DNA of 64,000 bases from Cupriavidus basilensis. Its GTDB lineage: Bacteria; Pseudomonadota; Gammaproteobacteria; Burkholderiales; Burkholderiaceae. The stretch is from contig NZ_CP062803.1 in assembly GCF_008801925.2 (NCBI RefSeq), forward strand, positions 3,844,001 to 3,908,000. The letters run 5' to 3'. A program made the position numbers and the translations under genes. Below the pieces are notes generated by a model. It saw only the letters and a program-made list of their open reading frames with translations, made no database searches and was not told the origin of the DNA. This document shows, in pieces, positions 44,979-54,024 of the stretch (positions are counted from its first letter, which is position 1; every line of letters starts with the position of its first letter).

Positions 44979-45739
44979 GAGGGATTGGCCAGCCGCTGCG
45001 GCGAGAACGGGTTGCGCGCCGGCGCTTCGGGCGGCACCACGCGGCTGCGGGTGCCCGTGCCGGATTCGGGGTCGCCGGCGACGGTGACCGTGGCTTCGGA
45101 ATATTGCCAGCGCTTCCAGGCTGCCAGCACCGCATTGGGATAGTCAGGGCGGCCACGGCTGCCGTTGTACCGGCCCAGCGCCAGGAACAGGTCGCCCTGC
45201 TCGCGGTCCAGGTAGTAGCGCAGGATGGTGCAGCCGTAGCGCAGGTTGCTCTGCAAGTGAAACAGCTTGCGGCTGTCGCTGTCGCCGATGCTGCGCACCC
45301 AGAAGGGCATTACCTGCATCAGCCCGCGGGCACCGGCCGAGCTGATCGCGTATTTGCGGAAATTGCTCTCGACCTGCACCAGCCCCAACACCAGCGCCGG
45401 TTCCAGCCCCGCGCGCTTGGCCTCGTAGTAAGCGGTCTCGATCAGTTCGATGCGCACCTGCGGCTCGGGGATGCGCCCCGCGAGCCGGTGCGACATTTCT
45501 TCCAGCCACTTGAGATACGCCAGTTGCTCGCCGCCGGTGGCAAAGGCCGGGCGCAGCGGGCGGCTGTCGGCAATGGCCGCAGCCAGCGCGCCGCGCACCG
45601 AGTCGGCCAGGTCCTCTTCCTTCTGGGCCCCGGCGTGGGCGGCGGCGCTGATTGCCAGCAGCAAGCCGGCACTGATCCGCGCCACGCCCAGGCGGGCCGG
45701 GATCAGGCCCGGCAGACGCAGCGGGTCCAGGAGGCGCAT
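44975..45739 (-). CDS. Lytic transglycosylase (SLT family)
   Basis: A 254-residue exported enzyme that cleaves peptidoglycan glycan strands. A signal/anchor segment occupies about 18-37. The SLT domain has catalytic E124 (QVESNFRKY), the SSAGARGLMQVMP motif and the later LRYGCTILRYYL and ALGRYNGS motifs. It sits 5 bases after proS and overlaps the dioxygenase by 4 bases, so all are co-transcribed. The C-terminal tail is proline-rich. Confidence 0.9.
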   Translation of the reverse strand: MRLLDPLRLPGLIPARLGVARISAGLLLAISAAAHAGAQKEEDLADSVRGALAAAIADSRPLRPAFATGGEQLAYLKWLEEMSHRLAGRIPEPQVRIELIETAYYEAKRAGLEPALVLGLVQVESNFRKYAISSAGARGLMQVMPFWVRSIGDSDSRKLFHLQSNLRYGCTILRYYLDREQGDLFLALGRYNGSRGRPDYPNAVLAAWKRWQYSEATVTVAGDPESGTGTRSRVVPPEAPARNPFSPQRLANPS

Positions 45740-45744
45740 GGCGC

Positions 45745-47466
45745 TCAGGCGGACAACAGCCCGCGCACGTGGGCGACCACGTCCGCGACCGGCAGCTGGG
45801 TGGCCTCGGCGTCGCGCCGCCCCTGGTACTCCACGCGGCCTTCCTTCAGGCCACGGTCGCCCACCACCACGCGGTGCGGCACGCCAATCAGCTCCCAGTC
45901 GGCAAACATGGCGCCGGGGCGCTCGCCTCGGTTGTCCAGGATCACATCGACGCCGGCGGCCAGCAGCTCAGCATGGATACGGTCGGCCTCGGCCTTGACG
46001 GCCTCGGAACGATCGTAGCCAACCGGGCAGACCACCACCTCGAACGGGGCGATCGAAGCGGGCCAGATGATGCCGCGCTCGTCGAAGTTCTGCTCGATGG
46101 CGGCGCCCAGGATACGGGTCACGCCGATGCCGTAGCAGCCCATCTGCATGGGCTGGGTCTTGCCGTTCTCGTCCAGGAAGGTGGCGCCCATCGATTCCGA
46201 ATAGCGCGTGCCGAGCATGAACACGTGGCCGACTTCGATGCCGCGGCAGATGGCAAGCGTGCCCTTGCCGTCCGGCGAAACGTCGCCCTCCACCACATTG
46301 CGCAGGTCAGCCACCACGGGCTCGGGCAGGTCGCGGCCCCAGTTCACGCCGGTCAGGTGGTAGTCGCGCTCGTTGGCGCCGCAGACGAAGTCGCTCATGT
46401 TGGCGACCGTGCGGTCCGCCACCACGTTGACAGGCTTCTTGGCGCCGATGGGGCCCAGGTAGCCCGGGGGCGTGCCGAACGTCTCGACGATCTCGGACTC
46501 GGTCGCGAAGCGGAACTCGGCCAGGCCGGCCACCTTGGACGCCTTGACCTCGTTGAGCTCATGGTCGCCGCGCAGCAGCAGCAGCCAGATCTGCACGCCG
46601 GCCTCGCCTTCGGTGGCCAGCACGATCGACTTGACCGTGCGCGCCAGCGGGATGCCAAGCAGCTCGGCCACTTGCTCGCACTTGGCCTTGCCCGGGGTGG
46701 GCGTGTTGACCATGGCTTGCGCCGGCGCGGCACGCTCGGCCAGCAGCGGCAGGGCCTCGGCCGCTTCCATGTTGGCGGCATAGTCGGAGTCGGGGCAATA
46801 GACGATGGCGTCTTCGCCGGTCTCGGCGATCACGTGGAACTCGTGCGAGCCGGAGCCGCCGATGGCGCCGTTGTCGGCCGCGACGGCGCGGAATTCCAGG
46901 CCGAAACGCTGGAAGATGCGCACGTAAGCGTCGAACATCTTGTCGTACGACACCTTCAGGCCAGCGGGGTCACGATCGAAGGAGTAAGCGTCCTTCATGG
47001 TGAACTCGCGCCCGCGCATGATGCCAAAGCGCGGCCGGCGCTCGTCGCGGAACTTGGTCTGGATCTGGTAGAAATTGATCGGCAGTTGCTTGTAGCTGCG
47101 GATTTCGCTGCGGGCGATGTCCGTCACCACCTCTTCGGAAGTGGGCTGCACGGCAAAGTCGCGCTCGTGGCGGTCCTTCAGGCGCAGCAGCTCGGGCCCC
47201 ATCTTGTCCCAGCGGCCGGTTTCCTGCCACAGCTCGGCGGGCTGAATCACCGGCATCGACAGCTCGACCGCGCCGGCGCGGTTCATTTCCTCGCGCACGA
47301 TGGCTTCCACCTTGCGGATCACCCGCAAGCCGACCGGCATGTAGTTATAGATGCCGGCGCCAAGCTTCTTGATCATGCCGGCTCGCATCATCAACTTGTG
47401 CGACACGATTTCCGCGTCGGAAGGGGCTTCCTTTTGGGTGGAAATGAAGAATTGCGAGGCTTTCAT
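45745..47466 (-). CDS. proS: Prolyl-tRNA synthetase
   Basis: A 573-residue class II synthetase of the bacterial type with the editing (INS) domain inserted between motifs 2 and 3. It has motif 1 near the N-terminus, the motif 2 region [20 protein letters not shown], an INS/YbaK domain about 240-395 and the C-terminal anticodon-binding domain. It charges tRNA-Pro and removes mischarged alanine. ATG 47466 (MKASQFF) gives the standard N-terminus; the longer frame is spurious. A tRNA-Pro gene also lies in this window. Confidence 0.96.
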   Translation of the reverse strand: MKASQFFISTQKEAPSDAEIVSHKLMMRAGMIKKLGAGIYNYMPVGLRVIRKVEAIVREEMNRAGAVELSMPVIQPAELWQETGRWDKMGPELLRLKDRHERDFAVQPTSEEVVTDIARSEIRSYKQLPINFYQIQTKFRDERRPRFGIMRGREFTMKDAYSFDRDPAGLKVSYDKMFDAYVRIFQRFGLEFRAVAADNGAIGGSGSHEFHVIAETGEDAIVYCPDSDYAANMEAAEALPLLAERAAPAQAMVNTPTPGKAKCEQVAELLGIPLARTVKSIVLATEGEAGVQIWLLLLRGDHELNEVKASKVAGLAEFRFATESEIVETFGTPPGYLGPIGAKKPVNVVADRTVANMSDFVCGANERDYHLTGVNWGRDLPEPVVADLRNVVEGDVSPDGKGTLAICRGIEVGHVFMLGTRYSESMGATFLDENGKTQPMQMGCYGIGVTRILGAAIEQNFDERGIIWPASIAPFEVVVCPVGYDRSEAVKAEADRIHAELLAAGVDVILDNRGERPGAMFADWELIGVPHRVVVGDRGLKEGRVEYQGRRDAEATQLPVADVVAHVRGLLSA

Positions 47467-47613
47467 CCGTTGCTTTCTCGTGAGGCCATGCCGCCCTGGC
47501 AGGTTCCGTGGGCGGCATGGCGCGAATTCGTGGTGCGCGCGTGCATTATGCGACGCTTTTTGCTCGGGGAAAACCAGCACCCCGTTGCACAAAGCCCTAT
47601 TACGCGCTTCCTT

Positions 47614-47619
47614 TATAAT
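47614..47619 (+). promoter_or_regulatory. Likely -10 element for rppH
   Basis: TATAAT in the divergent proS/rppH region, 33 bases before ATG 47652. No good -35 is visible at 17 bp. Confidence 0.45.
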
Positions 47620-47651
47620 CAACCTAATTCTAAAGGATTCGAGGTGCAGTC

Positions 47652-48314
47652 ATGCTCGATCGTGAAGGCTTTCGCCCGAACGTCGGCATCATCCTCATCA
47701 ACGCACGGAACGAGGTGTTCTGGGGCAAGCGCATCGGCGAACATTCGTGGCAGTTTCCTCAAGGCGGCATCAAATACGGCGAAACGCCGGAACAGGCGAT
47801 GTACCGCGAGCTACATGAAGAAGTCGGTCTGCTGCCCGAACATGTCAGGATTGTCGGTCGCACACGCGACTGGCTGCGTTATGAGGTGCCGGACAAGTTC
47901 ATCCGCCGCGAAATCCGCGGCCATTACAGGGGACAGAAGCAGATTTGGTTCCTGTTGCGCATGGCGGGCCGCGATTGCGACATCCGCCTGCGCGCCACCG
48001 ACCACCCGGAGTTCGATGCCTGGCGCTGGAGCCATTACTGGGTCCCGCTGGACGCTGTCATCGAGTTCAAGCGTGATGTCTACCAACTCGCGTTGACCGA
48101 GTTGTCCCGCTTCCTGCAGCGCAATACCCGTGCGCCGCTGAGCCCCTACGGCACCCATGGCCGGCACGGTTCGGTGCGCGCAGGTTATGCTCGCGTGGGG
48201 CTGGACGAGCATCCCGACCGCGTTCCGGACCTGGTGCATCAGGACCTGGCCCACGATCCGGGCCCAATTTCGCCGGCCCAGCCGGCGTCCACAGAACGGA
48301 GTACCGATGATTGA
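47652..48314 (+). CDS. rppH: RNA pyrophosphohydrolase RppH (NudH)
   Basis: A 220-residue Nudix hydrolase that removes pyrophosphate from mRNA 5' ends and triggers decay. The Nudix box (38-60) is intact: G-x5-E-x7-REL-x-EE-x-GL. The first half ([21 protein letters not shown]) is the RppH signature. The C-terminal 50 residues form an extended Gly/Pro-rich tail longer than in E. coli. It is divergent from proS, a conserved neighbour in beta- and gammaproteobacteria. Confidence 0.93.
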   Translation: MLDREGFRPNVGIILINARNEVFWGKRIGEHSWQFPQGGIKYGETPEQAMYRELHEEVGLLPEHVRIVGRTRDWLRYEVPDKFIRREIRGHYRGQKQIWFLLRMAGRDCDIRLRATDHPEFDAWRWSHYWVPLDAVIEFKRDVYQLALTELSRFLQRNTRAPLSPYGTHGRHGSVRAGYARVGLDEHPDRVPDLVHQDLAHDPGPISPAQPASTERSTDD

Positions 48315-48930
48315 TTTTGCCGGCCGCGGCTTGCGCCCGAGCCTGCCTGTCGCCTGCCTGCTGGCGGCAACCCTTTGCCTCGGACTGGCTGGCTGTGCCA
48401 GCAAGCCCAAGCCGCAGCCAACGGATGAGGTCGAGGACTACACGCCGCCGAAGAAGGAGTGGAGCATACTCGACCCCTTCGCGCCGAAGGAATTCAGGGA
48501 AGTCGAAGTCGCCCTGCCGGCGCCGCCCCAGGAAGCAGACCTGATCCCGTTCGAAGTCAGCCCTGCCGGCAACTTTACCTTCGCCGTCGATGGCAAGTCC
48601 GTGATCGTAGGCGCGGATGGCGCGGTGCGTTATACGGTGGTCATCACCGGTGCCAGCGGCATGCGCAATGTGAGCTTCGAGGCCGTGCGCTGCGACACCT
48701 TCGAGCGCAAGATGTACGCCACCTTGCCCAGGGGCGCGACCGAGTGGGTCCGCAACCGCTCCGACGACCGCGATGGCTGGGTCCAGCTGGCAGGCATCGC
48801 GCGCAATAACTACGGCGCGGCGCTGGCGAAGGATTTCCTGTGCGAGGGCCGCTCCGCGGCCGGCACGGCGCAGGAGATCGTCAAGGACTTGCGTGGCGAA
48901 GCGCCGCGCAAGAGCGCGATCACGCGTTGA
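48307..48930 (+). CDS. CNP1-like family lipoprotein
   Basis: A 207-residue protein with a lipoprotein signal (LCLGLAGC, lipidated C30), then a CNP1-like domain (about 50-200) with [21 protein letters not shown] and a terminal conserved cysteine (DFLCEGR). It is predicted to be anchored in the envelope; its role is unknown. It overlaps the rppH stop by 8 bases, so it is translated from the same message. A terminator follows. Confidence 0.82.
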   Translation: MIDFAGRGLRPSLPVACLLAATLCLGLAGCASKPKPQPTDEVEDYTPPKKEWSILDPFAPKEFREVEVALPAPPQEADLIPFEVSPAGNFTFAVDGKSVIVGADGAVRYTVVITGASGMRNVSFEAVRCDTFERKMYATLPRGATEWVRNRSDDRDGWVQLAGIARNNYGAALAKDFLCEGRSAAGTAQEIVKDLRGEAPRKSAITR

Positions 48931-48963
48931 TGGCGGCAAGGGCGCGGTAGTACGGCGCCGGAC

Positions 48964-49005
48964 GATGCAAAAAAGCCCGCGAGCGATCGCGGGCTTTTTT
49001 GCATC
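48964..49005. terminator. Bidirectional Rho-independent terminator
   Basis: A 19-bp perfect stem with a GCGA loop, flanked by A6 and T6 within the palindrome. It can end both the rppH transcript (rightward) and the rplU-rpmA-obgE-proB transcript (leftward). Confidence 0.9.
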
Positions 49006-49028
49006 GTCCCTCGGAACAATCTGTCCGT

Positions 49029-50147
49029 TCAGACCAGAACCAGGTTGTCCCGGTGAATCAGCTCGTGCTCGTTCTGGTGGCCAAGCACCCGCTCGATCTC
49101 GGACGAGGGCTTGCGTGCGATCAGCTTGGCTTCCGAGCTGGCGTAGTTGGTGATGCCGCGCGCCACCTCATGGCCCGCCGCGTCGATGCAGGCAATGACC
49201 TCGCCACGCGCGAACTCGCCCTGCACTTCCACCACGCCGATCGGCAGCAGCGACTTGCCGCCGCTGGTGAGCTTGTCCGCCGCGCCGGCATCGATCACAA
49301 CCCGCCCGCGCAACTGCAGGTGGTCGGCCATCCATTGCTTGCGCGCGGTCAGGCGGCCAGTGGGCGCCAGCAGTTGCGTGCCGATGCCTTCGCCCCCGGC
49401 CAGCCGCTCCAGCACATTGGCTTCGCGCCCGGACGCGATCACGGTATGCGCGCCCGACTTGGCAGCGCGCTTGGCGGCCAGGATCTTGGTCAGCATGCCG
49501 CCGCGGCCAATCGACGTGCCGGCGCCGCCGGCCATGGCCTCGAGCTCTACCGCGCCAGCCAGCGCCTCGTCCACGAACTCGGCCTGCGGGTTGCTGCGGG
49601 GATCGGCGGTATAGAGGCCCCGCTGGTCGGTCAGGATCACCAGCGCGTCGCCTTCAATCAGGTTGGTGACGAGCGCGCCGAGGGTGTCGTTGTCGCCGAA
49701 CTTGATTTCGTCGGTGACCACGGTGTCGTTCTCGTTGATGATGGGCACGACACCCAGCGACAGCAGGGTCAGCAGGGTCGAGCGCGCATTCAGGTAGCGC
49801 TCGCGGTCAGCCAGGTCGGCATGGGTCAGCAACACCTGGGCGGTGCGGATGCCGTAGCGGCCGAACTGGCTTTCGTAGACCTGGGCCAGGCCCATCTGGC
49901 CCACTGCCGCGGCGGCCTGCAGTTCGTGGATTTCCTTGGGGCGGCGCACCCAGCCGAGGCGCTGCATGCCCTCGGCGATGGCGCCGGAGCTGACCAGCAC
50001 GACTTCCTTGCCGGCCATGCGCAGCTTGGCGATCTGTGCCGCCCAACGGGCGATGGCCTCGTGATCGAGACCCTTGCCGTCGTTGGTCACCAGGCTGGAC
50101 CCAACCTTCACGACGATACGTTTTGCCTGGGCGATGACCGATTGCAT
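49029..50147 (-). CDS. proB: Glutamate 5-kinase
   Basis: A 372-residue enzyme of proline biosynthesis: an amino-acid kinase domain ([55 protein letters not shown]) and a C-terminal PUA domain (about 280-365). It phosphorylates glutamate and is usually inhibited by proline. It is last in the rplU-rpmA-obgE-proB cluster, 39 bases after obgE. The neighbouring proA is not present. Confidence 0.96.
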   Translation of the reverse strand: MQSVIAQAKRIVVKVGSSLVTNDGKGLDHEAIARWAAQIAKLRMAGKEVVLVSSGAIAEGMQRLGWVRRPKEIHELQAAAAVGQMGLAQVYESQFGRYGIRTAQVLLTHADLADRERYLNARSTLLTLLSLGVVPIINENDTVVTDEIKFGDNDTLGALVTNLIEGDALVILTDQRGLYTADPRSNPQAEFVDEALAGAVELEAMAGGAGTSIGRGGMLTKILAAKRAAKSGAHTVIASGREANVLERLAGGEGIGTQLLAPTGRLTARKQWMADHLQLRGRVVIDAGAADKLTSGGKSLLPIGVVEVQGEFARGEVIACIDAAGHEVARGITNYASSEAKLIARKPSSEIERVLGHQNEHELIHRDNLVLV

Positions 50148-50186
50148 GGCGGGAATCCTGTCTGCTGGGTGCTGCTGTTTTTGTCG

Positions 50187-51287
50187 TTAGTTCTGCTCGC
50201 CGCCGGGCTGGTCGACGTTGTGCAGGCGTTCATCCAGGCGGATGTCCGGCTCCGCCAGCGCGGCGACTTCCTCGGCCTTGATCGCGGCCAGGTGATCCTT
50301 GATCGCGTAGATCAGCTCGCGGCAGCCTTCGCCGGTCAGGGCGGAGATGCGGAACACCGGGCCCTTCCACTTGTAGCGCTTGACGAAGTCCTTGACGCGC
50401 GCATCGCGCTCTTCCTCGGGCACCACGTCCAGCTTGTTCAGTACCAGCCAGCGCGGCTTTTCGTACAGGCTTTCGTCGTACTTCTTCAGCTCGTTGACGA
50501 TGGCGCGGGCTTCGGCCACCGGGTCCACGGCTTCATCGAACGGCGCCAGGTCGACGATATGCAGCAACAGCCCGGTGCGCTGCAAGTGGCGCAGGAACTG
50601 ATGGCCCAGCCCGGCGCCCTCCGCAGCGCCCTCGATCAGGCCGGGGATGTCGGCCACCACGAAGGACTGCTCGTGATCGACCCGCACCACGCCCAGGTTG
50701 GGATGCAGGGTGGTGAAGGGGTAATCGGCCACCTTCGGGCGCGCGTTGGAAATGTGCGAGATAAAAGTCGACTTGCCGGCATTCGGCATGCCCAGCAGGC
50801 CCACGTCGGCCAGCACCTTGAGCTCCAGCTTGATCATGCGGCGCTCGCCCGGCTTGCCGTCCACCTGCTGGCGGGGCGCGCGGTTGGTACTGGACTTGAA
50901 GTGCAGGTTACCCCAACCGCCCAGGCCACCCTCGGCCAGGCAAACGGTCTGGCCGTGCTCGGTCAGGTCGGCGATCAGCTCGCCGGAATCCATGTCGAGG
51001 ATCTGCGTGCCGACCGGCATGCGCAGGTTCACATCTTCGCCGCCCGCGCCATAGCAATCGGCGCCCCGGCCATTCTCGCCGTTGCGCGCCACGTGCTTCT
51101 TGGCGTAGCGGAAGTCGATGAGCGTGTTGATGTTACGGTCGGCCACCGCGTAGACGCTGCCGCCGCTGCCGCCGTCGCCACCGTCGGGGCCACCGAAGGG
51201 CACAAATTTCTCGCGCCGCATCGATGCGCTGCCATTGCCGCCGTTGCCGGCGATGACTTCAATTCTGGCTTCGTCGATGAACTTCAT
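50187..51287 (-). CDS. obgE: GTPase ObgE/CgtA
   Basis: A 366-residue GTPase linked to 50S ribosome assembly and stress. The glycine-rich Obg fold (1-158) starts [11 protein letters not shown] with many Gly triplets ([12 protein letters not shown]). The G domain has the P-loop [19 protein letters not shown] and NKLD. A short acidic tail ends the protein. ATG 51287 gives the family N-terminus; a longer upstream frame is spurious. A terminator-like hairpin and a palindrome separate it from rpmA. Confidence 0.96.
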   Translation of the reverse strand: MKFIDEARIEVIAGNGGNGSASMRREKFVPFGGPDGGDGGSGGSVYAVADRNINTLIDFRYAKKHVARNGENGRGADCYGAGGEDVNLRMPVGTQILDMDSGELIADLTEHGQTVCLAEGGLGGWGNLHFKSSTNRAPRQQVDGKPGERRMIKLELKVLADVGLLGMPNAGKSTFISHISNARPKVADYPFTTLHPNLGVVRVDHEQSFVVADIPGLIEGAAEGAGLGHQFLRHLQRTGLLLHIVDLAPFDEAVDPVAEARAIVNELKKYDESLYEKPRWLVLNKLDVVPEEERDARVKDFVKRYKWKGPVFRISALTGEGCRELIYAIKDHLAAIKAEEVAALAEPDIRLDERLHNVDQPGGEQN

Positions 51288-51360
51288 GATGACCTTCCGT
51301 GGTGTAGCGACCGCAAAGCGCGCGCCCGGCCGGGATGGCAAGGCCGCGGGCGCGGCGAAT

Positions 51361-51381
51361 GGCGACAATGACATTGTCGCC
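51361..51381. repeat. Perfect 21-bp palindrome between obgE and rpmA
   Basis: Arms GGCGACAATG (51361-51370) and CATTGTCGCC (51372-51381) around a single A. It lies between the rpmA terminator and obgE, where it could be an operator or an mRNA hairpin. Confidence 0.5.
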
Positions 51382-51382
51382 A

Positions 51383-51414
51383 GAAAAGAAAAAGCCCCGC
51401 AAGTACTGCGGGGC
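51383..51414 (-). terminator. Rho-independent terminator between rpmA and obgE
   Basis: Read leftward, the stem GCCCCGCA/TGCGGGGC (51394-51414) with a 5-base loop is followed by TTTTTCTTTTC. It would end or attenuate the rplU-rpmA transcript before obgE. Confidence 0.75.
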
Positions 51415-51436
51415 CTTCATGCTGCAAAGGCTGTGG

Positions 51437-51697
51437 TCAGACTGCCGGAACGACGCTGACCTGCTGCTTCTTGGCAGCGCCCTTGACGGCGAACTGCACG
51501 TGGCCGTCGACGAGAGCAAAGAGGGTGTGATCCTTGCCAATGCCAACGTTATCGCCCGGGTGCACGCGGGTACCGCGCTGACGCACGATGATGCTGCCGG
51601 CGTTGATGGCTTGACCACCAAACACCTTGACGCCCAGACGCTTCGATTCGGAATCGCGGCCGTTCCGTGTGGAACCGCCGCCCTTTTTCTGTGCCAT
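51437..51697 (-). CDS. rpmA: 50S ribosomal protein L27
   Basis: An 86-residue ribosomal protein with the [17 protein letters not shown]-terminus that reaches the peptidyl-transferase centre, then [19 protein letters not shown], standard for L27. It lies 70 bases downstream of rplU. Confidence 0.98.
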   Translation of the reverse strand: MAQKKGGGSTRNGRDSESKRLGVKVFGGQAINAGSIIVRQRGTRVHPGDNVGIGKDHTLFALVDGHVQFAVKGAAKKQQVSVVPAV

Positions 51698-51767
51698 GAC
51701 TAACTCCTGTCGCTTTACTTTACCTAGTTACGCTTGAATTCGATGTCGACGATGACTGAGCGCTGGC

Positions 51768-52079
51768 TCAGCCAATGATCTCTTCGATGCGCAGCTCGGT
51801 GTAATTTTGACGATGGCCTTGACGCTTTTGATAGTGCTTGCGACGGCGCATCTTGAAGATCTTCACCTTATCGTGACGACCTTGGGAGATAACGGTAGCC
51901 TTGACGGAAGCCCCGCTAACCAGCGGCGTACCAAACTTGAGTTGGTCGCCTGCGCCCACTGCGAGCACCTGGTCGAGCGTGATTTCTGCGCCAATGTCTG
52001 CCGGTATCTGTTCTACTTTAAGTTTTTCGCCAGCAGCAACCTTATATTGCTTGCCGCCGGTTTTTACGACCGCGTACAT
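51768..52079 (-). CDS. rplU: 50S ribosomal protein L21
   Basis: A 103-residue 23S rRNA-binding protein with [14 protein letters not shown] and the basic [23 protein letters not shown] end. ATG 52079 gives the standard length; a longer frame upstream is not coding. First gene of the rplU-rpmA-obgE-proB group. Confidence 0.98.
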   Translation of the reverse strand: MYAVVKTGGKQYKVAAGEKLKVEQIPADIGAEITLDQVLAVGAGDQLKFGTPLVSGASVKATVISQGRHDKVKIFKMRRRKHYQKRQGHRQNYTELRIEEIIG

Positions 52080-52266
52080 TGTCGAACCTCTCGATGTGAA
52101 ATAAAACGCCGAAAGCCAACGCCGGCGCGCCCTTGCGTCCGTTTCATCCCGATCCATATAACTACCAGGACAGGGAAAACAGACAAGCCGGACGGCCCAA
52201 TTGGCCCGGTTATCCCCCACCAGCGCATCTGCAGACAACACAAAGCGGCCGGAGGAAACCCACGAT

Positions 52267-52293
52267 TCTATACCAAAGCCGGGAAAAGTACAA
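52267..52293 (-). promoter_or_regulatory. Possible rplU promoter
   Basis: On the minus strand, TTGTAC (52288-52293) and TATAGA (52267-52272) are 15 bp apart, about 190 bases upstream of rplU. The spacing is short, so this is tentative. Confidence 0.35.
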
Positions 52294-52361
52294 AGAAAAC
52301 AGACACATAGCCTGCCCGGTGCCGCGTGGCGCCGCCTGAAGCACTTTTGCGCCCACCCAGG

Positions 52362-52463
52362 TCAGATCAGATCGGCGAGCAGGAAACCCGCCAGGGCGGC
52401 GAAAGCTGCCCACAGTGCGGTGCGCCGGAGCTGGCGGCGCGAGGAGGAAGGTGGCTGGGTCAT
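52362..52463 (-). CDS. Possible 33-residue single-helix membrane peptide
   Basis: The frame starts MTQPPSSSRRQLRRTALWAA and continues through a hydrophobic stretch to LLADLI: a basic segment and then one membrane-spanning helix. Composition is plausible for a small membrane protein oriented with its N-terminus in the cytoplasm, but only a weak ribosome site is visible and no homologue is known to me. Confidence 0.3.
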   Translation of the reverse strand: MTQPPSSSRRQLRRTALWAAFAALAGFLLADLI

Positions 52464-52552
52464 GGCGGCATTATAGGTGCACGGGAGCGCCACACCCGCT
52501 TTGCGCCCGCAGTGCCCGCGCGCCTTGTCGCACCCCCCGTTCAGGGGACATA

Positions 52553-52575
52553 CATACACCCGCATCGCTTATAAT
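52553..52575 (+). promoter_or_regulatory. Likely ispB promoter core
   Basis: A consensus -10 TATAAT (52570-52575) lies only 19 bases before GTG 52595. A GACATA about 17 bp upstream of it could be a weak -35. The leader would be about 12-20 bases. Confidence 0.6.
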
Positions 52576-52594
52576 CGACGGGTTTTGCGTAACG

Positions 52595-53581
52595 GTGAAC
52601 ATCTTGTCCCAGTCTTCCGCCACTGCCTTGCTTGCCCCGGTCGCTGCCGACATGCGCGCCGTTGATTCGGTTATCCGCCAGCGCCTCGCCTCGGAAGTGC
52701 CCCTGATCGAGCAGATCGGCGAGTACATCATCAGCGCGGGCGGCAAGCGCCTGCGCCCGGTGATCCTGCTGCTGTCCGCACGGGCCTTCGGTTACGACGG
52801 CAACCGGCACCACGAACTGGCCGCGGTGGTCGAGTTCATCCATACCGCCACGCTGCTGCACGACGACGTCGTCGACGAGTCGGAGCTGCGCCGCGGCCGC
52901 CAGACCGCCAACGCGGTCTTCGGCAACGCGGCGAGCGTGCTGGTAGGCGATTTCCTCTATTCCCGCGCCTTCCAGATGATGGTGGACGCAGGCAGCATGC
53001 GCATTATGGAGATCCTCTCCAATGCCACCAATGTGATCGCCGAAGGCGAAGTGCTGCAGCTGCTGAACATGCACGATCCCGACGTCACGGTGGAGCGCTA
53101 CCTGCAGGTGATCCGCTACAAGACCGCCAAGCTCTTCGAAGCCTCGGCCCAGCTTGGCGCCGTGCTGGCCGGCGCGGATGCGGCCACCGAAGAAGCTGCC
53201 GCGGAATACGGACGGCGCATCGGCACCGCGTTCCAGCTGATCGACGACATGCTGGACTACACCGCCAGCGCCGAGCAGATGGGCAAGAATGCCGGCGACG
53301 ACCTGCGTGAAGGCAAGCCCACCCTGCCGCTGCTGCACCTGCTCGAGCACGGCACCGCGGAGCAGCGCACGCTGGCTCGCGAAGCGATCGTGCAAGGTGG
53401 CACCGAGCATTTCGATGCGGTGTTCACCGCGATCCACGCCAGCGGCGCGCTCGAGGTCACCTTCCAGGCAGCCCAGCGCGAAGCCGAAGCCGCGGAGAAA
53501 GCCGCCCAGCAGTTCCCCGACTCCCCACTGAAGCAAACGCTGATCGACCTGTGCGCGTTCTCGCTGCAACGGCAGTCCTGA
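52595..53581 (+). CDS. ispB: Octaprenyl diphosphate synthase (polyprenyl synthetase)
   Basis: A 328-residue trans-prenyltransferase that makes the ubiquinone side chain. It has the first Asp-rich motif DDVVD (D90-D94), KRLRP (51-55) for isopentenyl diphosphate, and the second Asp-rich motif LIDDMLDY (about 218-225). No ATG fits the N-terminus; GTG 52595 (MNILSQSS...) or TTG 52604 is used, both with a very short leader from the TATAAT. It is divergent from rplU, a conserved arrangement in proteobacteria. Confidence 0.92.
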   Translation: MNILSQSSATALLAPVAADMRAVDSVIRQRLASEVPLIEQIGEYIISAGGKRLRPVILLLSARAFGYDGNRHHELAAVVEFIHTATLLHDDVVDESELRRGRQTANAVFGNAASVLVGDFLYSRAFQMMVDAGSMRIMEILSNATNVIAEGEVLQLLNMHDPDVTVERYLQVIRYKTAKLFEASAQLGAVLAGADAATEEAAAEYGRRIGTAFQLIDDMLDYTASAEQMGKNAGDDLREGKPTLPLLHLLEHGTAEQRTLAREAIVQGGTEHFDAVFTAIHASGALEVTFQAAQREAEAAEKAAQQFPDSPLKQTLIDLCAFSLQRQS

Positions 53582-53692
53582 TGCCAAGGCGCCCCGTGCC
53601 GGCGCCCTCTTCCATTCCGGAAAAAAGGCTGCTACACTTGTGTGCTTTCGCGCTGCAGCAGTAATTAGGCAGGCAACGCAGAGAAAAACAAA

Positions 53693-53769
53693 CGGGGTGT
53701 AGCTTAGCCTGGTAGAGCGCTACGTTCGGGACGTAGAGGCCGGAGGTTCGAATCCTCTCACCCCGACCA
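53693..53769 (+). tRNA. tRNA-Pro (anticodon CGG)
   Basis: A 77-base cloverleaf with acceptor CGGGGTG/CACCCCG, an anticodon arm CTACG-TTCGGGA-CGTAG with anticodon CGG, a T-arm containing GGTTCGAATCC and an encoded CCA end. Confidence 0.96.
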
Positions 53770-53796
53770 GTTTCACGGTCCCCGAGACCGTACAAG

Positions 53797-53828
53797 AAAG
53801 GCCGCACAGCAATGTGTGGCCTTTTTTC
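53797..53828 (+). terminator. Terminator after tRNA-Pro
   Basis: A stem GGCCGCACA/TGTGTGGCC (one G-T pair) with a GCAA loop, followed by a run of T, about 30 bases after the tRNA end. Confidence 0.8.
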
Positions 53829-54024
53829 ATTGGCGCACCCGGCGTGTCGCCCGGCTTGCCCATCCCGTTTCCGACCCCTTCCCCATCCCCCCGCGCAAGT
53901 AGGGTTGCGCCCGTGTCGTGCAAACGGCAACACCCTGCCCGGTGCGCCTTTACAAAAAGTGACCCCAGCGGCAAACTGCCCCGATTCGGGGTCCTCGGCC
54001 GCTTGCGGCCAATCGTTTTTTGCC

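Larger units (their letters stand above)
52080..52594. other. Divergent rplU/ispB intergenic region
   Basis: About 515 bases. It contains a long AT-richer rplU leader (52080-52300), the possible rplU promoter, a small membrane-peptide frame (52362-52463, minus) and the ispB promoter (52553-52575). Nothing else is evident. Confidence 0.5.

Noticed and set aside
45769..48096. A 775-codon frame antisense to proS
   Set aside because: It runs through proS and then out of frame into rppH; no ribosome site or family motif.
53693..54024. tRNA-Pro as an integration site for a mobile element
   Set aside because: No repeat of the tRNA 3' end, integrase or phage gene nearby; core pil genes follow directly.
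53829..54024. Sigma-54 promoter upstream of pilB
   Set aside because: I looked for GG-N10-GC with the TGGCAC/TTGC context and found no acceptable match.
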